In this document: in pieces, positions 12,560 through 22,944 of the stretch
Numbering within the stretch: position 1 is the first letter of the stretch
How the letters are laid out: each line of letters starts with the position of its first letter
Origin: Allium sativum
Lineage: Eukaryota; Streptophyta; Magnoliopsida; Asparagales; Amaryllidaceae
Assembly (NCBI GenBank): GCA_030737875.1
Contig: CM060919.1
Span: 806,479,160-806,543,159, forward strand
Length of the DNA stretch: 64,000 nucleotides
Reading direction: 5' to 3'
Position numbers and translations under genes: made by a program
Notes under the pieces: model-generated
What the model was told of the DNA's origin: nothing
Seen by the model: the letters and a program-made list of their open reading frames with translations, nothing else
Databases searched by the model: none

Positions 12560-13850
12560 ATAAAAGGACAAGTGGACTTACAATTGGAAATGAAGCAAGT
12601 GTTGTTGAATTATCCATAGGAAGTTGATTCTTCTTGATTAGACTGGCTTAATTAATTAAATAAAATAATTGTTATAATGAAATTCCACTTAAGATAATTG
12701 TTATATTAAATCTTGTTCAGACAAGTTTGAATTTCATTTGTAATAAATGAACAATTGTTATTCATTTTATTTAAATGAAATATCGTATGGAATTTCACAA
12801 ATAGTTAATGATCTTTGTAAATCTTTAACTATAATGTACTTGACATTAATAATGAATGGATTAAATTTAGTGATTTAAATCCAATATACCTCTAGCATTA
12901 CCGGTTAGCCCAATAAACAAGAAGTTATATGAAAACTCCATAATGATGAAGTTTTAAGGTCATTTGATTTGAATCATATGAAGAATACAAATCTTATTCA
13001 TTAGGCAAAATAACTGAATCGCCTTTCACTTGACACAGTGAATGAGTGATAAGTATTGGGTCTGATACATAATGATGTATTTGGAGCAATGAATACATGA
13101 GCTAGAGGGAGGTTAGATTACTTCATTATATTTACTGATGATATCAGTAGATACAGATATGTGTATCTTATGAAACACATATCAGAATCCTTTGAAGAGT
13201 TCAAAGAATTCAAAATGAAGTTAGAAGTCAATATTAATTAAAAAATAAATAAATACTTTTCGAACAGATCAAAGAGAATATTTAAGCCAACTATTTAATG
13301 ACTATTCAAAGGAGTTTGAAATTGTTTCACAACTCACTCCATTTAGAACACCATATTGAGATGGTATGTCTAAAAGAAGAAATTGTACTTTATAAGATAT
13401 AGTACGATTAATAATAAGTCATATAGATCTTCCTATAAATTAAATTTAGAACAATTATATTAAATCCCACTAAAACGATTTTAAAGAAGCCATATAAGAT
13501 ATGGACTAGGAAATGTCCTAGTGTGTATATTTTGAAGATTTGGGATGTAAGGCGTTTATTAAACGTCCCTCCTCTGATAAGATCGAACCCAAATCAAATG
13601 ACTATTTTGTGTAATATCCACGAGATATAAATGGATATTATTTCTATAAATTCTCTGAGAATAAAGAATGTTTATTGCTCAAATTGATATCCTTTATAAA
13701 GGAGAACCAGTCTTTAAGATACCGATAGGAATGAAGTAGAAGTCGAAATGTCTCGAAACCACAAAATGCCACCGAATCTTGTATAGACAAGAAATTGAGT
13801 GGGAGTGAGACAATAATTCTAATGTTATTTGATAACACATTAATTATTGT
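12560..13850 (+). pseudogene. Broken Copia GAG-pre-integrase and integrase core
   Basis: Short stretches in shifting frames match the Copia integrase region in order. Near 12970-13027 there is FESYEEYKSYSLGK (GAG-pre-integrase zinc region, with its cysteines replaced by tyrosine and serine). Near 13121-13172 comes the integrase core start (TDDISRYRYVYLM), near 13262-13310 RTDQREYLSQLF (around the second catalytic Asp), then VSQLTPF and SKRRNCTL where the catalytic Glu block would be, and near 13490-13520 a KIWTRKCPS relic of the downstream PYEMWTGKRPS-type motif. Many stops and frameshifts separate them. No function is expected. Confidence 0.8.
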
Positions 13851-13897
13851 AAATTATGTTATTTTAAAACAAGAAATAAATACTGATTCTAAGAAAG

Positions 13898-14150
13898 AAA
13901 ATGTTTGGATTAAGAAGTTCATGATTAAACTTAATTCATTGTTGATCCAATGATTTACGTTGCGATAACAATGTGGCTATTGCTCAGGCCTGAAACCTTA
14001 AACTCACTATATAAATCCAAACATATATTTAAGAAATATAATTCTTATGTGAAGTTGTTCATAGAAGAAATAAACATATCTGCAAAAGTTACAGAAGTTG
14101 TAATGTTGCAGACCTGCTGAATTAAACTCTGTCGCAGCAGAAGTTTAATA
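13898..14150 (+). pseudogene. Broken Copia RNase H tail
   Basis: Fragments resemble the end of Copia pol: LRQCGYCSGLKP in place of the usual catalytic-Asp, CDNNGAIAQAKEP-type motif, then KSKHIFKKYNS where KHI.RRYH is expected. It lies a few dozen bases after the integrase remnant. The several hundred codons of RT that belong between them are absent, so this is a deletion and not just decay. Confidence 0.7.
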
Positions 14151-14200
14151 GTCACACTAGTTTCATGAGTATACGATACATGAATGATTGACTCTAGTGC

Positions 14201-14210
14201 AAGTGGGAGA
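14201..14210 (+). other. Polypurine tract of the Copia element
   Basis: AAGTGGGAGA lies next to the 3' LTR start at 14212, the typical Copia PPT. Confidence 0.85.
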
Positions 14211-14211
14211 T

Positions 14212-15669
14212 TGTTAGAGTTTGGGCCCTAGAGGCAATTCATTTGATGAGATTGATAACACTGTTGATGTTATTATTTTATTTTGAATAAAATATTATTC
14301 TTTTATATTATATTTACTGCGTAATATAAATATTAATATAATAGAAGTCCTTAGAGTAATAATACGGAATTATATAGTTCGAGTAAGACCGAACTTGAGA
14401 TTATATGATGTGTTAAGTATTATAACTCTTAAAAGTCCCTAGTCGAATTTTATTGTTTATACAGGACAACAATAAAACGATGAGACTAGTATATTGATTG
14501 ACTGATGATCACATCTCATTGATCATTAATATACGTGATATTAAAGTCAAGATATAAATACGTATTGGAGAATATCGTATGGGGCTGACCCGCCGTGAGA
14601 TAACTCCATGGAATATAATTAACAGTATCATAAGTTATTCTCATAGTGAAAGTGATGTAATGGTCCTTAGACCTGAAATCATTATAATTTTATTCGAGTA
14701 TATTTGTGTTTTGATATCATCTAAAGTTATTTCGTAACAGAGTAACGATAACGGTGATTGTTGGATACATCTCGAATCGAATAGAAATTATGAATGATCT
14801 AGATGGAATTTAACCCTGCAATATATTTGTGGTGATATCCATGGGCCTCTTGATTGAGTGAGACTGTGAAATGCATGGCCGTGCTCAAATATTGATTTGT
14901 TTTGAACAGTCTACTCATCGAGCAAGATAAAGGATTAAATTATAAAGAGGATGATATGATCCATGTCTCTAGTTTAATCCTAGATATACTGGTTAAAAGG
15001 ATTATATAACATTGATACACTGGTCGCGGAAAGGTTGTATCGAATCGATTATATTATTATAGCTTGGGTAGCAGTGATGTATTACTAGATGCCAATCTCT
15101 GTTTATGATTTTAAATACGATTTAAAATCATTGCCAACGTTATAGTAACCTATAGGGTCACACACTTAGAACGTGATAAAGGGAAAGTCATGTATTGGGT
15201 AGATAAAATATCAAATCTGTTGATGTTTTGTTTAACATTGAAATGGTAAAACGGTGGTTTCCTTGTTTGATGGTACACACTAGGTTTTATAGGGTATTTT
15301 AGTCCTTATTAAAATAGTGTGGACCATCAAAAAGAAAAGATAAGATCAAAAATAAAAAATCGGCCGATATAATTTTGATGTAAAACCCTATTCATGGTGG
15401 CGGCTAGCACCAAAAATCCCTGATCCCTTCTTCAATTTGATCGGAGAAGAACACGTTCGTGTGGATAACCTCTAGAGGCTCCGGCGTTTTGTCGAGCTCC
15501 TGATTCGGTTCATCCAAGTTATTTTGTCAGGGTTTCATCAGCTTCTTCATCACGGCAGGTATGAATCATAACCTAATTTGATTTCGTATTACTGTTTTGC
15601 AATAGATTCATGGTTTAATTTGTTAAATCGTTTGTATTAAGGTAATCGATTAGATCTGAATTTCCTTCA
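14212..15669 (+). repeat. 3' LTR of the Copia element
   Basis: 1458 bases, near-identical to 6541-7996. It starts TGTTAGAGTTTGGGCC, ends TTCCTTCA and is followed by the TSD AGTTG (15670-15674). Confidence 0.92.
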
Positions 15670-15674
15670 AGTTG

Positions 15675-16290
15675 TATGGTGCTGGACTCCGTCATGGCCC
15701 CAAATGGTTCTGATGATCAAAGTGGATATCGTATGCTGTACGCACTGAGTGAGAGATGTGAGGATGATTGCTATGTTTGATTTTTTCTTATTAGTTCATG
15801 TCATGATTGTTTGGATTAATTCTTTTAATTGAATTGATTATTGTTTTCTTATTTGATATGTTTAGTTTGCTTGATATTTGTTTGTTTGTTGTTTATATTA
15901 ATTGCATGATTAGATAATAAGCTAGTGCTGAATATTGATTGAATTTACACTCGAGAAACAAAAGGATTGAAGGGGGGACATGATTAGTTTAGGTATAGTA
16001 CGAATATGTTGTTTCCTAAACTAAGGAAAACTTGTATTTGAAATGACTAAAAGCTTTGAAGATGTTCCTTGAAGGTGAGAAGAGTAAAATGGAGAATTTT
16101 AGGGATTAAAAACTTTAATGTTTACCACTAAGTAATATGTATGAAAGTTGGAGTGGTTCAAAATGCATATTTATTAAGAAATGTTTTTCAAATAATTACC
16201 AGCTTCCATAACTAAAAAAAACAGTGGATCCCTCTTTGGTATTTTCGACGATTTAACTTTATCACCAAATTAAGGAACTTGCTACATATG
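15675..16290 (+). other. Outer element interior, part 2 (non-coding)
   Basis: Stretch of the LARD-like interior between the Copia and Tat insertions. It begins with a near-copy of the bases just left of the Copia insertion (TGTATGG..TGGACTCC..CA.GGC.CCAAA), so the Copia element landed between two tandem copies. No coding frame was seen. Confidence 0.6.
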
Positions 16291-16295
16291 GATTA
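16291..16295. repeat. Left TSD of the Tat element (GATTA)
   Basis: GATTA precedes the 5' LTR and recurs at 41161-41165 after the 3' LTR. Confidence 0.9.
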
Positions 16296-17147
16296 TGTTA
16301 GCCCACTTTGTGAACTGGGCAACACAAAGTCGAGATGTGAAACATTGAAGAACTTGGAAAGCATTATAGCGGGTCGGATCGGAGAGATGTAGCGGGTCGG
16401 ACCGGAGAGGTTTTGCTGTTCGGATCGGTGAGCTGTTATTGTTGGAATCAGAGAGGCACTGCTGTTCGGATCGGAGAGAAACCTACTGCCAGTTGGAGCG
16501 GAGAGCTACCTGCTACAGAGACAGATCGGAATGGAGCAAAAGTGGATGAAGACTTAGCCTTGGGACAATCCGGATTGGATCGGATACCCCGATCCGAACC
16601 CCTCCTGCACGCTCCGCCGATCCGAACCCATATTCCACATCACACTCCCCCACGATCGCCTGAATATGCGGAGCGGGTATGACCAGTTCCTGCCCACAAC
16701 GTCCACTGCTCTGATGCGTTGTCAACACCGAAATCCATCCGAACCCGAGGCTGATGGGATGGAAGACACGTGGCTCCGATCCGGACCGGGTTCTGAGCAA
16801 ATTTTCACCTATAAATACCCTGTCTGGAGACAATAAAAAGGATCTTCTTTTTGGCACTTTGAGAGTTGAACCACTTTCATAAACCAAATTCCAGCACTCT
16901 CGGATAATCCAAATCTTTTTTCAACATTTGTTTTGAAACAATTGAGTGAATGTATGTGAGTTGTGAGTGAAATTGAGTGAATATCTCATTGTAATTGCAA
17001 CTCTATCGTCGAGAATAGTGATTGACAAGTGGACGTAGGCTCTTTAACGCCGAACCACTATAAATTCTGTGTCTCCATTTTACTTTTGATCTTATTTCAT
17101 TCTGCTTTTAGTCAGTTTGGGTGTTAGAACCACTTTTTGGTCTAACA
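16296..17147 (+). repeat. 5' LTR of the Tat element
   Basis: 852 bases with TGTTAG/CTAACA ends. It contains repeated CGGGTCGGATCGGAGAG-type words (16370-16500), a TATAAATA at about 16812 that could be the promoter TATA box, and AATAAA at about 16834. On this reading transcription starts inside the LTR near 16840. Frames seen here on both strands recur in the other LTR and look non-coding. Confidence 0.9.
16811..16818 (+). promoter_or_regulatory. Possible TATA box in the Tat 5' LTR
   Basis: CTATAAATACC in a mid-LTR position, with the same octamer at the matching place in the 3' LTR (about 40824, there TATAAATATCC). Position and sequence fit an LTR Pol II promoter; no transcript data are available. 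Confidence 0.45.
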
Positions 17148-17170
17148 TTTTGGTGCTTTCACTGAGAACC
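17148..17170 (+). other. Primer binding region of the Tat element
   Basis: TTTTGGTGCTTTCACTGAGA follows the LTR directly. It is not the tRNA-Met type. The same kind of junction (TTTCAATGTTTTCATTGA) follows the second Tat-like LTR at 60072, which supports it as the lineage's PBS region. The cognate tRNA was not identified. Confidence 0.6.
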
Positions 17171-17288
17171 ATCTGAATTCTTTGTTTTTCGGGATTATCG
17201 TTCTACTTTTTGGACCGTTGAGTTCAAAGAAGTTAATCCTCAAGTTTCGACACTCTTGAATATTTGTTGAATTGATTGTTGAAGAACT

Positions 17289-19381
17289 ATGGCCAAATGA
17301 AAAAGTAAGGAAGTTCAAACTAGTCGAGGAAACGGAGTTGGTGAAGATCAGCAAAATGCAGTTGTGACAAGGTCTCGTGGGCAAAGCTCAGTAGCAGGAC
17401 GGACTGATACAGGAAATCCGAACCGCACTCAGGGGGAGAGCTCCGATCCGATCCGGATAGGAGAATCTGAAACAGTGGATTCCCCCAACCTGAACCGACC
17501 CGAGAAGCTCGCCCTACACCGACCCGACCTGACTTTCCAGCTCTGACCCGAACAGGCTTCCCAGCTCCGACCCGACCCGATTTCCCATCTCCGAACCGAC
17601 CCGACACCTGGTGATGTTGGAACCTCTACTCGAGCCCCCACAAATGCTCCGATTCCAGCCACCAGGGTCAATGATCAGATCAATCCATCCGCACCTATTA
17701 CTCAAGGAGATTTCTCGCGCCTACTTGACATGCTTGAGAGTACTAGGGAGGCTATGAAAATCCACGAGCGTACCAATCTCATGATGCAAGAAAACGTGAG
17801 ACTCATGAGCAGGGAAATTAGCGAACTCCGTAGACAGAGAACCCCATCCCCGGTTCACCACACACCAATGGATCAGTCTTCTTCTTCCGAGGAAGAACGG
17901 CCCCATGAAAGAAGGCCGCTCGAACGACCTCAGAATTTGGAGCAACTGACATTCGGATCTTTGGGTTCCCGTGAGGATATTTCACGAGCACTAGGAACCA
18001 ATGATCCAAGCTTGAGAGACCCTAACCTTACTAATCCCACTCAGGGGCAGATGCTCTAGCCCCTTCCTCCCGAGATCGACCGGGAGCGTAGGGAACGAAG
18101 TAGAGCAGAAGCAGCTCAAAGAAGAAGGGCATCTCCTGAACAAGAGCCCAGAAGGAACCCGGATGCCAGGGCCAGGGAACCTGAACGGCCCCTAACTAAT
18201 GCCGACGTACAGGCAATGGTACGCCAGATTATGTCCGAAAGTCGGAACTATACCAATGAATATTATGGCATTGAGCGAAGCCATACTCCTTTCATTGACG
18301 ACATCCTCAATTTTCTGTTTCCCCGACGTTTTAACCTGCCGCAGATGGACAAGTACAATGGAAAAACCGATCCGGGACAGCATTTGATGCGATACTCGTG
18401 GCTCATGAATGCTGCTGCTGCTCCTGACGCAGTGAAGTGTAAAGCATTCCCGATCTATTTAGAAGATGTGGCGCTGCTATGGTTTACCCGACTTCCCCCT
18501 CGTTCGATATCGAATTACAGGGAATTGAGCGAACGTTTTATGAATCAGTTCCGACTCCATACCCGAAAGTCTAAGAGTGTTATTGAATTATCAAGAATTA
18601 AGCAGGCACAAGGAGAGTCTTTGAGGTCATATCTCGACCGTTTCAACTTAGCTGTGACTGAAGTTAGTGACCCGCATGAGCCCACCATCTTGATGGCTTT
18701 GATGGAAGGAGTCGATCCTGACTCCGAGTTTGGAGATTACCTTTCTGGAAAGACACCCTCCACGAGAGAGTTATTTTATGAAAAGACCGATATTCACTTA
18801 AAACGAGAGGAGGCCAGGTAAAACCGAAAGAGAAAGTCTGAAGCGGCTTCAAAAGAAAATGTTCAGAGTAACGTCGCCGTGAAGCAGTCTGGGGAAAGTT
18901 CCGAAAAAGTTGAAGTGAATGTGGGAAACAAGAGTGGAAACGACAATTCTGGAAACGGGGGCAACAACAATAACCGTAACGCGAATGGTAACAGAAGAAA
19001 TAGAAATAGGGGAAGTGATCCTAACAAAAGACCCCGATTCCAGACTTATGAGAATTATACACCGTTGAACGACACTCTGGAGAACATTTACTTGGATACA
19101 TACAATGTTTTGCAATATAAAAGACCGCCACCTCGCGACTCAACGGAGAAAGAAATGGCAACTGGGAAGTTTTGTTTGTTTCATGGAACTCATGGGCATT
19201 CAACCAATGAATGTCGACATTTGAGAGACGTGATTGAGAAGCTGCTGCGCGAAGGGAAACTGGATGAATATAAGGTTGCCCCGAGGGACAGGGGCAAGGA
19301 GAGCAGGCTCCAAAACAGATTCAATCTGCTCCCAAGCCTACGGCGCAGCAGAAAGGCAAGGGAATTGTTATCAACTCCATA
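17289..19381 (+). pseudogene. Tat gag, with in-frame stops
   Basis: One frame from an ATG at 17289, interrupted by TGA 17298, TGA 17544, TAG 18057 and TAA 18819. The N-terminal part (to about 17620) has a tandem repeat of proline/aspartate-rich units (RPDP...SHLRTDP). It is followed by an Arg/Glu-rich stretch, then the retrotransposon gag core at about 18290-18800 (PRRFNLPQMDKYNGKTDP, later FMNQFRLHTRKS). A basic, Asn/Gly-rich nucleic-acid-binding part lies at about 18840-19020 and a single CCHC-like knuckle at about 19170-19215 (CLFHGTHGHSTNEC). Gag would package the element's RNA in cytoplasmic particles. The frame shifts near 19330 into the protease frame. Confidence 0.85.
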
Positions 19382-19993
19382 GTGGGTGGACCCCACCCAG
19401 CAATCCGCAGTTTTAGAGCGATGGATCAATATGTAAATGCTGCCAAGCACGTAGATGTGGATGAATGTGATGATTTGGAAGATATCGCTCCCATAAAGCA
19501 ACAGAAGACAATGTTTGACGACGTGGTATTCCGTAGCAGAGATAATATTGGGATCCAGTCACCTACCGATGATCCGTTGGTCATTACTACCACCATTGGG
19601 CCGGCCTTGGTTCATAAGGTGTTAGTAGACAACGGAAGCTCTGTTAATATTTTATTTAAAAAGTCATTCGATTAGATGAAGCTTGAATCTGAAGATTTGA
19701 AGCCATGCGAAGGTTGGATCCGAGGCTTCAACGGGGCGTCGACAGCCCCAATGGGGTACATAGAATTGCCCGTAACCTTGGGACAAGGAGAACGCCGAAG
19801 AGTACGGATGCTTCAGTTCGTAGTGTTGGACGTAGATTCGCCTTATAATGCATTTTTGGGAAGGCCTGCCCTTGCTGAGTTCAGGGCTTGCATCGCCTCT
19901 TGGTGTTTATTGCTTAAGTTCCCAACTGAAGCCGGAACTGGAGTAATGAGAGGGGATCAAGTCTCCGACGGGCCTGCTATGTTGCCAAATTAA
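19382..19993 (+). pseudogene. Tat aspartic protease region
   Basis: Contains KVLVDNGSSVNILF at about 19616-19657. Its DNGSS takes the place of the D(S/T)G active site; a DxGS form is usual in this lineage. Later VDSPYNAFLGRPALAEF (about 19831-19880) corresponds to the flap and the (I/L)LGRP motif. TAG at 19673 falls where a CAG (Gln) is likely, and the frame ends at about 19991, with RT continuing in a different frame. In an active element this enzyme cuts the polyprotein; here it is broken. Confidence 0.8.
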
Positions 19994-19995
19994 AG

Positions 19996-21630
19996 ATGTT
20001 GATGAAAGGACTTAACATCGAGAGTAAAGATGCCTCGCCTCCTCCGAAGGAGGGCTCGGTGTAGCAATTAGAGGGATCGGCCCCGAAGGAGTTGCCTAAA
20101 GGAACGCCTGAAGACCTGGATCCCAGAAAAGATGAGGAACCAGAGACTAGAAATGCAACTCCTAATGAAGCGACAGTGGACATTCCTATTGATGAAGCTG
20201 ATCCAACAAGAGTTTTGAAGATTGGATCTCAGTTGGATCCACGTCGGGCCGAAGAACTAACGGACTTCTTGAAGGCAAACTTGGACGTGTTTGCCTGGAC
20301 CCACGCTGACATGTGTGGGATATCGCCATCCATCATATGTCACTCACTAAATGTAAACCCGAAACACCCGCCTGTGAAGCAAAAGAGACGTATGCTGGGC
20401 CCAGAGAGGTCGGCTGCTCTCATAGAAGAAGTGGAGAAGCTGAAACAGAACGGATTTATTCGAGATTCGGCATATCCCGACTGGATATCGAATCCCGTCT
20501 TAGTAAAGAAGCCGAATGGAAAGTGGCGGACTTGCATTGATTTTTCAGATTTGAACAAAGCTTGCCCGAAAGATAGTTTCCCACTTCCCAGGATTGACCA
20601 GCTTGTAGATTCGACAGCGGGACATGAACTTATCTCTTTCATGGATGCATATTCCGGGTACAACCAAATTCCTATGCACGTGCCAGATTAAGAACATACG
20701 AGCTTCATTACAAATTTGGGGTTATATTGTTATGTTGTAATGCCATTCGGATTGAAAAACGCCGGAGCCACTTATCAGCTCTTAGTGAACAGAATGTTTT
20801 ATAATCAAATAGGGAAGACTATGGAAGTTTATGTAGATGATATGCTTGTCAAATCGAAACAGTCCTCCCGCCATACGCAAGACTTGGCAGAAATGTTCGG
20901 TATCCTGCGAAAGTATCGGATGAAGTTGAATCCTTTGAAGTGTTCATTTGGAGTGGCATCGGGAAAGTTTCTAGGCTTCATTGTGAGCTCCCGAGGAATT
21001 AAAATCAATCCCATCCAAATAGCAGCGATTAGAAACATTGAAGAGCCGAGAAGAATTAAAGATGTCCAAAGTCTTGCAGGGAAAGTAGCCGCGTTGAGTA
21101 GATTTATCTCCAAAGCCACAGGAAAATGCATCCCGTTTTTTGATTTGATTAAAAGAGGAAAGAAGAACTTCGAGTGGACTCCGGACTGTGTTGAGGCCTT
21201 TCGAAATTTATTGGAACTACTAGAAAAACCGCTGATTCTGTCAAAGCCAGTGGATCACGGAGAATTGTTTGTTTACTTGGCAGTCTCGGCTCACGCTGTT
21301 AGCACAGCCTTGGTTCGAGAAGAAGACAAAGTGCAAAGGCCAGTATATTATGTAAGCAAGAAATTGGCAGCGGCAGAACGCAACTACCCAAAGATTGAGA
21401 AGCTCGCCTACAGCCTCCTAATCGCATCCCGAAAACTTCGTCACTATTTCCAAGCTCATCCAATAACCATATACACTGACCAGCCTCTGAGGCAGGTGTT
21501 GCAGAGACCCGAAGCATCGGGAAGGTTGATCAAATGGAATATAGAATTAAGTCAGTTTGATTTAAATTTTCAGCCACGAAGGTCGATCAGGGGGCAAGCT
21601 CTGGCAGACTTTATAGCAGAGTTCACTATC
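19996..21630 (+). pseudogene. Tat reverse transcriptase and first RNase H
   Basis: Single frame with TAG 20062 and TAA 20689. RT features in order: VDIPIDEADPTRVLKIG near 20170, WRTCIDFSDLNKACPKDSF (about 20524-20580), FMDAYSGYNQI with the first catalytic Asp (about 20639), MPFGLKNAGATYQ (about 20741) and the EVYVDDMLVKS catalytic pair (about 20824). RNase H follows: ELFVYLAVSAHAVSTALV (a degenerate version of the first Asp block, Asp replaced by Ala), ERNYPKIEKLAYSLL (the Glu block) and IYTDQPLRQVL (Asp block). These would copy RNA into DNA. TAA 20689 sits where most relatives have CAA (DQEHTSF). Confidence 0.87.
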
Positions 21631-21669
21631 CCAGACGAGGAAGTGATCGATGACAGGGTGGTCAAGTCC

Positions 21670-22090
21670 GAAGATGAGTTAAAGATAGATTCATGGAAGT
21701 TAAACACGGATGGAGCCAAAAACGGCCGAAGGTCCAGAGCTAGAATCGTCTTAGTTACTCCTGAAGGGCGGTCGTTATATTACGCTCTACGATTAGAATT
21801 TTCGGCAACTAACAATGACTCTGAATACGAAGCCCTGATTGCCGGGCTGAAGCTTGCTAAAGACCTCGGAATAAAAATGTTGGACATATTCTGCAACTCC
21901 AAAATCGTTGTTTGCCAAGTGCGAAAGGAATTTGTGGCTCGGGGACCTCGACTCATCGCCTACCTCGAGAAAGTGGAAAAGCTGTTGAGCAACCTGGAGC
22001 GGTACAGTATAACGCATATCCCAAGAGCCGAAAACCAGAAGGCAGACAGGCTGGCAAAGCTAGCTAGTTCCGACAACCCAGAGGAAACTG
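21670..22090 (+). pseudogene. Second, archaeal-type RNase H (aRNH) of the Tat element
   Basis: Reads WKLNTDGAKNGRRSRARIVL, then NNDSEYEALIAGLKLAKDLG, then DIFCNSKIVVCQV, then HIPRAENQKADRLAKLAS. This is the order of an RNase HI fold, and its place after the usual RNase H defines the Tat group. The first Asp (TDGA), the Glu (SEYEAL) and the last Asp (KADRLA) are kept. The middle block that usually reads YSDSQLV is FCNSKIV here, so the catalytic Asp is Asn. This domain has no stop of its own. Confidence 0.85.
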
Positions 22091-22299
22091 AAATAATTCC
22101 AATTGAAACGTTGGAATCACCAAGCTTTGAATCGGTGGAAATTGAGTTCACTTTCGAAGCGGAACCGGAGAAGGAGTCGTGGATGACCCCAATTAAGAAC
22201 TTCCTTAAGAATGAGACGCTCCCATCAAAGAAGAGTGAGAGAAGGGCTATAGTTCGCAAGGATACCAGAAATGTCCTACAAGACGATACTCTTTATAGT

Positions 22300-22839
22300 C
22301 AAGGATTTTATATGCCCCTATTACGATGTATAGCACACGACGACATCAGACGTGTACTAAGAGAAGTACACGAAGGTGAGTGTGGAGATCATACAGGAGG
22401 TCAGACTTTAGCGAAAAAGATATTGCGGTATGGATACTTCTGGCCCACAATTAATAAAGATGCAGCTGATTATTCACGACGCTGCGATAAGTGCCAGAGA
22501 TTCGCCAAAATCCCCAGAGCACCGTCGACCCAACTCAAATCGATGGTGAGTCCTTAGCCGTTTGCCACGTGGGGAATTGATATCATCAGAGTTCTACCGA
22601 TTGCTAAAGGAGGAGCGAAATATGCAATAGTCGTTGTGGACTATTTTACGAAGTGGGTGGAAGCTGAGCCCTTAACCAAGATCACGGAGAGAAAGGTGAT
22701 AAGTTTCATGGTTAGAAATATTATATGCCGATTCGGGATCCCAAGGACCATTATAACTGACAACGGAACCCAGTTCGATGGTACTGAATTCAGAAATTTT
22801 TGTCAGAAGTACCTAGGGCATGGAATGCCCAACACTTGA
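22300..22839 (+). pseudogene. Truncated Tat integrase
   Basis: The HHCC zinc domain is present at about 22363-22500 (VHEGECGDHTGG then CDKCQRFAK). After TAG 22555 (where TGG is expected, SP-W-PFATWGID) the core follows with the first catalytic Asp in TWGIDII, then DYFTKWVEAEPL and TDNGTQFDG with the second Asp (about 22759). The frame then ends at 22839 without the catalytic Glu block or the C-terminal domain. A deletion near 22815 has removed at least the last third of integrase. Confidence 0.88.
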
Positions 22840-22939
22840 TGCGATATTTGGATTAGAAATGTTGTACTCTTTGCTATTTTTCTTATGAACTATGTAAAAA
22901 GGCACGACTTGCCTTAGGAAAATCTGATGATATGAATAA
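22840..22939 (+). other. Tat sequence between truncated integrase and Athila insertion
   Basis: About 100 bases with no recognisable domain; it continues at 34575 across the Athila element. Confidence 0.6.
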
Positions 22940-22944
22940 AGGAC
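22940..22944. repeat. Left TSD of the Athila element (AGGAC)
   Basis: AGGAC here and at 34570-34574 flanks the Athila element exactly. Confidence 0.92.

Larger units (their letters stand above)
6541..15669 (+). mobile_element. Angela/Tar-like Ty1/Copia element, coding region decayed
   Basis: Two LTRs of 1456 and 1458 bases (6541-7996, 14212-15669) start TGTTAGAGTTTG and end TTCCTTCA, with TSD AGTTG on both sides, a tRNA-Met-type PBS and a PPT. The LTR start carries GCCCTAGAGG, a signature I know from Angela-type LTRs. By eye the LTRs differ at about 30 sites (about 2%), so the insertion is fairly young. The 6.2 kb interior has no usable frame: about 4.5 kb of AT-rich DNA, then a broken integrase core, then a broken RNase H tail; RT was not found. 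A young insertion with an already ruined interior points to a non-autonomous copy moved by a relative's proteins. Confidence 0.9.

Noticed and set aside
16413..16887. Protein genes within the Tat LTR (both strands)
   Set aside because: Recur in the 3' LTR at 40426-40870 and arise from CGGATCGG-type repeats; LTRs of this group are not known to code.
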